DNA of 32,264 bases from Acidobacteria bacterium Ga0077522 (lineage in GTDB: Bacteria > Acidobacteriota > Vicinamibacteria > Vicinamibacterales > Vicinamibacteraceae), in assembly GCA_001464065.1 (NCBI GenBank), contig LNDN01000037.1:1-32264 (forward strand), read 5' to 3'. A program made the translations under genes and the position numbers. Numbering within the stretch: position 1 is the first letter of the stretch; each line of letters starts with the position of its first letter. Under the pieces are notes generated by a model. It made no database searches, was not told where the DNA came from, and saw only the letters and a list, made by a program, of their open reading frames with translations. This document shows positions 9,148 to 15,683 of this stretch, in pieces.

Positions 9148-9304
9148 GGCAGTACCTCGACGCGTCGTGCGTCCCGGCCGGATGTCGGGTCATGAGCGAC
9201 AACGCTCGGGTGGCACACAGCGAACAGGCGTGTGCGATTTGGCTCGACGCGCCGTTCTTGTCGGTACACGTCAATACGCAAGCCAGAGCTTTCAGGAGGG
9301 ACAC
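9148..9304. promoter_or_regulatory. Divergent intergenic region between protease operon and cytochrome cluster
   Basis: These 157 bp separate two divergently oriented operons, so both promoters should lie here. A small dyad, GAGCG (9194-9198) and CGCTC (9203-9207), is visible. A strong ribosome binding site AGGAGG at 9294-9299 serves the plus-strand cytochrome, and GAGG serves the minus-strand peptidase. No convincing -35/-10 pair was recognised for either direction. Confidence 0.5.
9294..9299 (+). promoter_or_regulatory. Ribosome binding site deciding the cytochrome start
   Basis: AGGAGG is a full Shine-Dalgarno match located five bases before ATG 9305. It rules out the longer in-frame reading from 9122, which would also destroy the signal peptide. 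Confidence 0.85.
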
Positions 9305-11281
9305 ATGGTGCGCCAGCGCACGTGGACGACATCGGTGACGCTGCTGTGGCTGGCAGGAGCCGGTCTCGCGGCCCTGTCGGCGACTCGACTCCTGGGCACC
9401 GCGCCCGGTGGCCCGGTGACGCTGCATGCCAGCGTTTCCCCGGCACAGCCGGTCTACGGCACGGAAGACGACTACGGCTACGGGAGTCGGCTGACCGACA
9501 TCGAACGGGCGGGCCGAGACACCTGGTACTTCTGGACCGGCGGCAACGAGAAGTTCTGGGTGCGGATGGCGGAGCTCACCGAGGGCAACGTCGACCTGCT
9601 CAACTACGTGGACTCGCGCCGCCACGGGCGGCGCTTCCGCGAGCTCGGCGCCGTGACGCAGCCGGGCTGCGAGGCGGCCACCGGGCCAGATGAGTTCGGC
9701 CTGTGGCTCGACACCTGCCGCCCTGACGCGCTGCCCGCGTCCTTCGGGCAACCCGCCGGCATCGTCGGCCTGCGGCGGTTCCCGAACCCGGCCTTCAATC
9801 CCGCGACCTGGAATGCGGAGACATACCGGACGCATCCGAAGGGCATGCAGCCGCCCTACCTGATCGGCATGGCCTGCGGCTTCTGCCACGTCGGCTTCAA
9901 TCCGCTCAATCCGCCGGTCGATCCCGAGCGGCCGAAGTGGAGCGAACTGGCCGGCGCCATCGGCAACCAGTACTGGGAGGAAGGCCGGCTCTTCAACCTG
10001 AAGATGACGCCGAAGGACTTCCGCTGGCACCTCGGCAACCGGCAGCCGCCGGGCACCTCGGACACGTCACGGTTCGCGACCGATCACGTGCACAACCCGA
10101 GCAACATCAACGCCGTGTTCCTGCTGGGCCATCGCCCGACCGTGATGGAGAAGATGCCCGATGGCACGGAGCGGGCCGTGCATCACATCCTCAAGGACGG
10201 CGCCGACTCGGTGGGTGTGGCAGGGGCCTCGCTGCGTGTGTACGTGAACATCGGCATGTGCTCGGACATCTGGCTGACGCGCATCGACCCGGTGGCCGGA
10301 CTGGTGCCGCAGCAGCCGTTCCGCATGGCCGAGGCGCGCCAGAAGTGCGAAGACTGGCGCAACACGGAAGCGCGCATGGAGGCCGCCGAGGCCTTCCTGA
10401 AGACCATCGGCCCGATGCACCTCGCCGACGCGCCCGGCGGCGCCCGCTACCTCGGCGAGCCGCAGGCCGAGGTGAGCCAGGGCGCGGGCGTCTTCGCGCG
10501 CGAGTGCGCGCAGTGCCACTCGAGCAAGCAGCCGCCATCGCCCCTCGCCGATCCCGGGGCGCGTCGCGCCTGGTTCGAGAACGCCGTCCGTGAGCCCGAC
10601 TTCCTGACCAACAACTTCCTGTCCGACGACCGCCGCTACTCGGTGCGCGAGCTGGGCACCAACGTCGCACGGGCGATGGGGACCAACGCCCAGAAGGGCA
10701 ACGTGTGGGAGGAGTTCTCGTCGGAGACCTACAAGCAGCTGCCACCGGCCGGCACCATCGTCGGGCTGTACAACCCGCGCAAGCCGGATGACCCGATCTC
10801 GATGACCGTATCGAAGGGCGGCTACTACCGCACGCCGTCGCTCGTGTCGATGTGGGCCACCGCGCCGTACCTCCACAACAACGCCCTCGGCACGTACGTG
10901 AAGGACCCGTCGGTGGCTGGTCGCATGGCGGCCTTCAACGACGCCGTCGAGAAGCTGCTGTGGCCGGAGAAGCGGCTCGGCGTCCAGTCGATCATCGTCA
11001 CCAGCACGCCGAGCGAACTGGGAGTCACGGGCCGCGATCGCCCGGTGCAGATTCCCGCGGGCACCCCCGTCGACCTGATCGCACGCGTCGATCCGACCCG
11101 CCTGCCGGCGCTGGTGCGCAATCGCGTGATTCTCAACCTGCTGTCGGACGAGACGCTGTTCCGCGGCTTCCTGCGCAACAACGTCGCCCCGGACTTCGTG
11201 CTCGACCGTGGCCACACGTTCGGCGCGCAGCTGAAGGACGACGACAAGCGCGCCCTGATCGCCTATCTGAAGCGGATGTAG
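9305..11281 (+). CDS. Exported diheme c-type cytochrome, RoxA/CcP-like
   Basis: The start ATG at 9305 is chosen over upstream in-frame codons because AGGAGGG lies 4-5 bases before it and it begins a signal peptide (hydrophobic residues about 10-30). The protein has 658 residues. Two heme c attachment sites are visible: CGFCH at 191-195 and CAQCH at 401-405. A conserved ATAPYLHNN segment lies near 518-526, typical of MauG/cytochrome c peroxidase relatives. Its length and the spacing of about 210 residues between hemes resemble the RoxA/RoxB rubber oxygenases, which are exported diheme dioxygenases, more than short diheme peroxidases; this comparison is from memory. It should act in the periplasm. 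It is followed 39 bp later by a flavin oxidoreductase, with a REP-like hairpin in the gap. The substrate is unknown. Confidence 0.85.
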   Translation: MVRQRTWTTSVTLLWLAGAGLAALSATRLLGTAPGGPVTLHASVSPAQPVYGTEDDYGYGSRLTDIERAGRDTWYFWTGGNEKFWVRMAELTEGNVDLLNYVDSRRHGRRFRELGAVTQPGCEAATGPDEFGLWLDTCRPDALPASFGQPAGIVGLRRFPNPAFNPATWNAETYRTHPKGMQPPYLIGMACGFCHVGFNPLNPPVDPERPKWSELAGAIGNQYWEEGRLFNLKMTPKDFRWHLGNRQPPGTSDTSRFATDHVHNPSNINAVFLLGHRPTVMEKMPDGTERAVHHILKDGADSVGVAGASLRVYVNIGMCSDIWLTRIDPVAGLVPQQPFRMAEARQKCEDWRNTEARMEAAEAFLKTIGPMHLADAPGGARYLGEPQAEVSQGAGVFARECAQCHSSKQPPSPLADPGARRAWFENAVREPDFLTNNFLSDDRRYSVRELGTNVARAMGTNAQKGNVWEEFSSETYKQLPPAGTIVGLYNPRKPDDPISMTVSKGGYYRTPSLVSMWATAPYLHNNALGTYVKDPSVAGRMAAFNDAVEKLLWPEKRLGVQSIIVTSTPSELGVTGRDRPVQIPAGTPVDLIARVDPTRLPALVRNRVILNLLSDETLFRGFLRNNVAPDFVLDRGHTFGAQLKDDDKRALIAYLKRM

Positions 11282-11303
11282 CCGTCGACCTTCAGGTCGA
11301 CGG
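11278..11303 (+). repeat. REP-like hairpin, family A copy 1
   Basis: The stem arms CCGTCGACCT (11282-11291) and AGGTCGACGG (11294-11303) pair perfectly around TC. A GTAG tetranucleotide (11278-11281) abuts the 5' foot, and its TAG doubles as the stop codon of the cytochrome gene. Two more copies of the core occur near 15104 and 15237 with compensatory changes at the stem base. Confidence 0.8.
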
Positions 11304-11320
11304 ACATCGCCGAGGCCCTC

Positions 11321-12634
11321 ATGCCCACCGATCCGATCTTCGAGCCGCTCGCCTTCAGGCACCTCACGGTCAAGAACCGCGTCTTCCGGTCCAACGTGTC
11401 GGGGCGCTTCGACAACTACGATGGGTCGGGCAACCAGGCCCGCATCAACTGGGAGACGAAGTTCGCGCGGGGCGGCGTCGGCGCGATCATCTCGTCGTTC
11501 GTGCCGGTGACCATCCGCGGGCGCATCGTGCCCAACTACGCGACCATCGATCGCGACGAACGCGTCCCGTTCTGGCGCGCGCTCGGCCAGGCGGTGCACG
11601 AGCACGACTGCCGCTTCATCCTGCAGCTGTCACACGCCGGACGCCAGCGCGACGTCCCCGGCATCGAGTTCGCCCAGGCCTGGAGCTCCACCGATCGCGA
11701 CGAGCCCCTGCATGGGTTCCCCTGCGTGGCGATGACGCGCGACCAGATTGCCGAGACGATCGCCGCGTTTGCTGCCGGAGCGCGCCGGGCTCGCGAGGCG
11801 GGCCTCGACGGCGTCGAGTTGCACGCCGCCAACGGCTACCTCTTCACGCAGTTCCTCAGCTCGGCCATCAACGACCGCACCGACGACTACGGGGGCCCGC
11901 TGCAGCAGCGCGCGCGCTTCCTCCTCGACGTGGTCGCCGCGATTCGCGCCGAGGTCGGCACCGACTTCCACCTGCAGGTCAAGATCAGCGCCGAGGACCA
12001 CAACGACGCCCTCGACGATGACGAGAAGCCGGGCAACACGCTGGACGACACGGTGCAGGTGTGCCGGTGGCTCGACGACGCCGGCGTCGATGCCATCCAC
12101 GTGTCGTCGGGGTCGTACTTCCCGCACCCGCGCAATCCGGCCGGCGACTTCCCCGTCGACGAACTCGTCAAGACCTACGACCAGTTGCTGTCGAGCGGCA
12201 GTCAGGCCCTGCGCAACTACCTGCTGTTCCGCTTCGAGCCGACGCAGCGGCTGTTCGAGCGACGCTGGGCCGAGGCGCGCGGCGACCGCATCGAGGGGCT
12301 GAACCTGCCCGCGGCGAAGGTCATCTCGGCCGCGGTCGGCGTGCCGGTGCTGTGCACGGGCGGATTCCAGACCGCCGAGGTCATCCGCGAGGCCATCCGC
12401 CAGCAGTTCTGCGATGCCGTGACCATCGCACGACCGCTCATCGCCAACAACGACCTCGTGCAGCAGTTCGCCGCCGGCATGGGCCGGCCGGCCCGCCCCT
12501 GCACCTACTGCAACCGCTGTCTCGTCAACGCCGTCGAGAATCCGCTCGGCTGCTACGACGAGACGCGCTACGACTCGCGCGAGGCGATGCTCGATCAGAT
12601 CATGAGCGTCTTCTCCCCGGCGCCCTTCGTGTGA
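11321..12634 (+). CDS. NADH:flavin oxidoreductase, Old Yellow Enzyme family with Fe-S cysteines
   Basis: This is a 437-residue TIM-barrel flavoprotein of the Old Yellow Enzyme / 2,4-dienoyl-CoA reductase family. The N-terminal LTVKNRVFRSNVSGRF segment, QLSHAGRQ (102-109), and HAANGYLFTQFLSSAINDR (168-186) with DDYGG are family hallmarks for FMN binding and substrate contact. A C-terminal Cys set, Cys394, Cys397, Cys400 and Cys411, resembles the 4Fe-4S site of the dienoyl-CoA reductase branch, with slightly shorter spacing. There is no signal peptide, so it is cytoplasmic. The GAGG before ATG 11321 is an acceptable ribosome binding site. It sits between two exported diheme cytochromes. That suggests that a product of an exported oxidation is taken up and reduced here, but the substrate cannot be told from the sequence. 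Confidence 0.92.
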   Translation: MPTDPIFEPLAFRHLTVKNRVFRSNVSGRFDNYDGSGNQARINWETKFARGGVGAIISSFVPVTIRGRIVPNYATIDRDERVPFWRALGQAVHEHDCRFILQLSHAGRQRDVPGIEFAQAWSSTDRDEPLHGFPCVAMTRDQIAETIAAFAAGARRAREAGLDGVELHAANGYLFTQFLSSAINDRTDDYGGPLQQRARFLLDVVAAIRAEVGTDFHLQVKISAEDHNDALDDDEKPGNTLDDTVQVCRWLDDAGVDAIHVSSGSYFPHPRNPAGDFPVDELVKTYDQLLSSGSQALRNYLLFRFEPTQRLFERRWAEARGDRIEGLNLPAAKVISAAVGVPVLCTGGFQTAEVIREAIRQQFCDAVTIARPLIANNDLVQQFAAGMGRPARPCTYCNRCLVNAVENPLGCYDETRYDSREAMLDQIMSVFSPAPFV

Positions 12635-12639
12635 CCGCC

Positions 12640-14109
12640 ATGGCGCGACCCGCTGCTGCTCGCCGCGCGCCGATGGGAGGGACGCCTCGCCGAGGCGTCC
12701 GCCGGCTCCCCGGGATCGCACTGATGCTGACGCTCGCCGCGTCCGTCTGCCTGCGTGCCACCACACCCGCGCGCAACGACGCCGCCGCCTTCCCCGACAT
12801 CGTCGATCACTTCAAGTACGGGTCGATTGGCGCCGAAGCGTCGTCTGGCCTGCCCTACTGGATCTGGAAGGTGCTGCCGGAGGTGTGCGAGGACGCGCTG
12901 CCGACGCGGCCAGGCAGCGGCTACGAGCGCATTGGCTTCCTCGATGACGGCGCCGGGCACGGACGCCCGATCGGCACCTCGTTTCGACCGGGCGACGGCG
13001 ACCTGGTCGGACTCAACTGCGCCACGTGCCACGTCGGCACACTGCGTGAGACCGTCGACGCCCCCCGACGGGTCATCGTCGGCATGCCGGCCAATCAGAT
13101 GGACCTGCAGGGCTACGGCCGGTTCCTGACGGCGTGCGCGCAGAGTCCGGCGTTCGAGACCGGGCGCCTCATCGACAGCATTCGCAGGGCGAACCCCGAG
13201 TTCGGGTTCTTCCAGCGGCTCGCCTACCGGCTGTTCGTGGTGCGCGCGGCGCGCAACGGCATTCTCGAGCGGGCGAAGGAGAACGCCTGGTTCGACGACC
13301 GTCCGCCGTTCGGGCCGGGCCGCGTCGACACCTTCAATCCCTACAAGGTGCTGCTGAGGCTGCCGCTCGACACCACCGTGGGGACCGTGGACCTGCCGTC
13401 GATCTGGAACCAGCGCCCGCGGCAAGGTCTCTGGCTCCACTGGGATGGCAACAACGACCGCGTCGAGGAGCGCAACAAGAGTGCCGCCATCGGCGCGGGC
13501 GCCACGCCGGCGTCACTCGACCTGCCCTCCATGCGGCGCATCGAGCACTGGCTGCTCGACTTCCCGGCGCCCGCCTATCCCGAGGCGCGCCTCGACCGAT
13601 CGCGCGCCGCCGCCGGACGATCCGTCTACGCGTCGGCCTGCGCCAGCTGCCACGACATCGGCGCGGCGGGCATCGGCCAGGTCACCCCCATCGAGGAAAT
13701 CGGCACCGACCGCGGACGGCTTGACTCGTTCACGCCAGCTCTGGCCACCGCGATGAACACCATCGGGAAGGGTCGGCCGTGGCAGTTCGCGCGCTTCCGC
13801 AAGACCGGGGGCTACGCCAACATGCCGCTCGACGGGCTGTGGCTGCGGGCGCCGTACCTGCACAACGGCTCGGTGCCCGACCTGCGGGCGCTGCTGTTCC
13901 CCGAGGAACGCCCGACGACGTTCATCCGGGCCTACGACGTCTACGACTGGGACCGCGTCGGCTTCGTCAGCCAGGGGGCCGCAGCCGAACGCGAAGGCGT
14001 CCGCTTCGACACCACGCAGCGCGGCAACGCCAACACGGGTCACACCTACGGCGTGACCCTGCCCTCGTCCGACAAGCTGGCGCTGCTGGAGTATCTCAAG
14101 ACGCTGTGA
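12640..14109 (+). CDS. Second exported diheme c-type cytochrome
   Basis: This is a 489-residue protein from ATG 12640, five bases after the oxidoreductase stop. It has two CxxCH heme sites, CATCH at 127-131 and CASCH at 334-338, and an RAPYLHNGSVPDLRALL segment near 403-419 typical of c-type cytochromes of the peroxidase-like class. The N-terminus is basic and followed by a hydrophobic stretch (GIALMLTLAASVCL, about 25-38), consistent with export. The start is uncertain: no Shine-Dalgarno is visible, and codons 13-21 are encoded by a REP-like palindrome (12675-12700). Alternative in-frame ATGs lie at 12673 and 12724. It is probably co-transcribed with the upstream oxidoreductase and the larger cytochrome, forming an exported redox pair. 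The electron partner and substrate are unknown. Confidence 0.85.
   Translation: MARPAAARRAPMGGTPRRGVRRLPGIALMLTLAASVCLRATTPARNDAAAFPDIVDHFKYGSIGAEASSGLPYWIWKVLPEVCEDALPTRPGSGYERIGFLDDGAGHGRPIGTSFRPGDGDLVGLNCATCHVGTLRETVDAPRRVIVGMPANQMDLQGYGRFLTACAQSPAFETGRLIDSIRRANPEFGFFQRLAYRLFVVRAARNGILERAKENAWFDDRPPFGPGRVDTFNPYKVLLRLPLDTTVGTVDLPSIWNQRPRQGLWLHWDGNNDRVEERNKSAAIGAGATPASLDLPSMRRIEHWLLDFPAPAYPEARLDRSRAAAGRSVYASACASCHDIGAAGIGQVTPIEEIGTDRGRLDSFTPALATAMNTIGKGRPWQFARFRKTGGYANMPLDGLWLRAPYLHNGSVPDLRALLFPEERPTTFIRAYDVYDWDRVGFVSQGAAAEREGVRFDTTQRGNANTGHTYGVTLPSSDKLALLEYLKTL
12675..12700 (+). repeat. REP-like hairpin, family B, inside the cytochrome start region
   Basis: The arms GGACGCCTC (12680-12688) and GAGGCGTCC (12692-12700) pair perfectly around GCC, with GGAG (12676-12679) abutting the foot. 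The layout matches the two hairpins at 26942-27006, with compensatory stem changes. It lies within the coding start of the second cytochrome and encodes part of its basic N-terminus. Confidence 0.7.
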
Positions 14110-14121
14110 CGCTGTTCTAAG

Positions 14122-15084
14122 ATGACGACCATGCGTCGATTCGTCCTGCTCCTCGTGGGCGCGCTGCTCGCCATCCTGCTGCTCACCACGACCCGTCCCG
14201 GCGCGCAGGCCCCGGCGGCCCGGCCGTCGCTGGCCGAGCGTCTCGGCTTCTCCGCCTCCGACATCGTCCTCATCGTCAATGCCGACGACGTGGGGATGAG
14301 CCACGGGACGAACATGGCGGTGAAGGACGGCATGGAGCGGGGCCTGATCACGAGCGGGACGATCATGGTGCCGACCCCGTGGTTCGAGGAGATCGCCGTG
14401 TACGCGACGGCGAACCCGACCAGGGACTTCGGGCTGCACCTGACCCACACGAGCGAGTGGAAGGTCTACAAGTGGGGCCCGGTCGCCAACAGGGCCGACG
14501 TCCCCGGGCTCGTGACCCCGCAGGGCTACCTCTGGCCGGACATCGGGCCGATCTACAAGAACGCGACGCCCGAACAGGCCGCGGTCGAGGCACGGGCCCA
14601 GGTGCGCAAGGCCCTGGAGCGGGGCATCGACGTCACGCATCTCGACTCCCACATGGGAGCGCTGCAGTACGACATGCGCTTTCACGCCGTGTATCGTGCC
14701 CTGGCCAAGGAGTTCGACCTGCCCATCCGCATGGGCAATCAGGACCTGCTGGCGAAGATGGGCGGCGGTCACCTGCGCGCCGAGCTCGACGCCGACGGCA
14801 CGGTCTATCCCGACTATCTCATCCACCAGCAGCGCAAGCCGGGTGAAGCGGTGGACGTCTACTGGAAGCGGATGATCGCCGAGCTGAAGCCCGGAGTGAC
14901 CGAGCTGTACATCCACCCGGCCGTCGCCGGCGAGGAGATGCAGCACATCACCAACAGCTGGCAGGAGCGCGACACCGAGTACCACCTCTTCACCGACGAC
15001 GCGTCGGTGAAGGCCCTGATCGCCCAGCGCAACATCAAGCTCATCGGCTGGCGCGCCCTGCGCGACCTGCAGCGCAAACGATAA
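14122..15084 (+). CDS. YdjC/ChbG-family carbohydrate deacetylase, exported
   Basis: This 320-residue protein has an N-terminal hydrophobic signal (RRFVLLLVGALLAILLL, residues 5-21). An in-frame ATG at 14131 may be the real start. Family motifs for the metal-dependent YdjC fold are visible: NADDVG (53-58) with metal-binding aspartates, GLHLTHTSEW (104-113), THLDSHMG (172-179) and LYIHPA (262-267). Family members hydrolyse N-acetyl groups from sugars such as chitin oligosaccharides, and an exported form suggests action in the periplasm or outside the cell. It follows the cytochrome stop by 12 bp and could be read from the same transcript. A functional link to redox proteins is not obvious. The family is confident; the substrate is not. 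Confidence 0.9.
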   Translation: MTTMRRFVLLLVGALLAILLLTTTRPGAQAPAARPSLAERLGFSASDIVLIVNADDVGMSHGTNMAVKDGMERGLITSGTIMVPTPWFEEIAVYATANPTRDFGLHLTHTSEWKVYKWGPVANRADVPGLVTPQGYLWPDIGPIYKNATPEQAAVEARAQVRKALERGIDVTHLDSHMGALQYDMRFHAVYRALAKEFDLPIRMGNQDLLAKMGGGHLRAELDADGTVYPDYLIHQQRKPGEAVDVYWKRMIAELKPGVTELYIHPAVAGEEMQHITNSWQERDTEYHLFTDDASVKALIAQRNIKLIGWRALRDLQRKR

Positions 15085-15103
15085 GCGCATCGACGCCCGG
15101 TGC

Positions 15104-15129
15104 GCGTCGACCTGAAGGTCGACGCCTAC
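15104..15129 (-). repeat. REP-like hairpin, family A copy 2 (minus orientation)
   Basis: The arms GCGTCGACCT (15104-15113) and AGGTCGACGC (15116-15125) pair around GA. CTAC at 15126-15129 gives GTAG on the minus strand, directly abutting the stem. It faces copy 3 at 15233 head to head, so the two GTAGs point toward each other across about 100 bp. Confidence 0.8.
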
Positions 15130-15232
15130 AGCCGTCGGCGGAGCCGCCGGGCGCCGAAGCGAGTCACGGCTGCACGGGGGCGCCATGCACTGGCGAGCTG
15201 CCGTTCATGACCGGAGCCCTCCGGGCACGGCG

Positions 15233-15258
15233 GTAGCGGTCGACCTTCAGGTCGACCG
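15233..15258 (+). repeat. REP-like hairpin, family A copy 3
   Basis: GTAG (15233-15236) abuts arm CGGTCGACCT (15237-15246), which pairs with AGGTCGACCG (15249-15258) around TC. The core is identical to copy 1, while the outer stem pairs differ in a compensatory way. It lies 28 bp before the padR operator. Confidence 0.8.
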
Positions 15259-15285
15259 GCCTGGTCTGCCACGGAACTCCGTCCT

Positions 15286-15336
15286 CTCCTATTGCGTACC
15301 CATACGAGCGCCTCTAGTATGGCAATCCAATAGGAG
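15286..15336 (+). promoter_or_regulatory. Candidate PadR operator: nested symmetric dyad over the padR promoter
   Basis: The outer arms CTCCTATTG (15286-15294) and CAATAGGAG (15328-15336) are exact inverted repeats. The inner arms CCATAC (15300-15305) and GTATGG (15317-15322) are also exact. The inner and outer arms are separated by five bases on both sides, with an 11-base centre. The dyad spans a possible core promoter and its right arm contains the TAGGAG ribosome binding site, five bases before the padR ATG. This fits autorepression by PadR, a known habit of the family; the binding itself is inferred. Confidence 0.7.
15292..15320 (+). promoter_or_regulatory. Possible sigma70-like promoter of padR
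   Basis: TTGCGT (15292-15297) and TAGTAT (15315-15320) are separated by 17 bp. The hexamers are imperfect (3/6 and 4/6), but the spacing is ideal and this is the only AT-richer patch upstream of the gene. Confidence 0.5.
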
Positions 15337-15341
15337 ACGAC

Positions 15342-15683
15342 ATGGCGAGCAAGACCGACGTCTGGCAGGGCACGCTGACTCTGATGATCCTGCGCACGCT
15401 CGATACGCTGGGGCCGCAACACGGCTACGGCATCGCACGGCGCATCGAGCAGATCAGCGGGGATCTGTTGTCGGTGAACTACGGCACCTTGCACCCGGCG
15501 CTCCTGAAGCTCGAGCAGGAAGGAACGATCGCGTCGGAGTGGGGACAGTCCGAGAACGGGCGTCGCGCGAAGTTCTATCGGCTGACACGCGGCGGCCGGG
15601 CCGAGATGGCGCGAGCGTCGCGCGACTGGGCGCAGACCACGGCGATCATGGCGCGCTTCCTCGCCGACGGCGGTGAGGCGTGA
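15342..15683 (+). CDS. PadR-family transcriptional regulator
   Basis: This is a 113-residue winged-helix regulator. LTLMILRTLDTLGPQHGYGIARRIEQ, SVNYGTLHPALLKLEQEGTIASEW and RRAKFYRLTRGG follow the PadR pattern of recognition helix, wing and dimerisation helix. The length is that of the short (PadR-s2) group with a single C-terminal helix. The ATG has TAGGAG at optimal spacing. Its stop overlaps the GTG start of the downstream permease (GTGA), an arrangement repeated many times in Acidobacteria genomes. It probably represses itself and the permease through the dyad at 15286-15336. The effector ligand is unknown. Confidence 0.95.
   Translation: MASKTDVWQGTLTLMILRTLDTLGPQHGYGIARRIEQISGDLLSVNYGTLHPALLKLEQEGTIASEWGQSENGRRAKFYRLTRGGRAEMARASRDWAQTTAIMARFLADGGEA

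Noticed and set aside
9122-9304. N-terminal extension of the first cytochrome
   Set aside because: It overlaps the start of the divergent S8 gene and would place the signal peptide internally.
9148-9304. Minus-strand TTGACG as -35 of the protease operon
   Set aside because: A near-consensus -35 is present, but no acceptable -10 hexamer lies 16-18 bp downstream.
13513-15186. 557-residue minus-strand open frame
   Set aside because: It spans two different plus-strand genes antisense and crosses their intergenic space, with composition typical of antisense frames.
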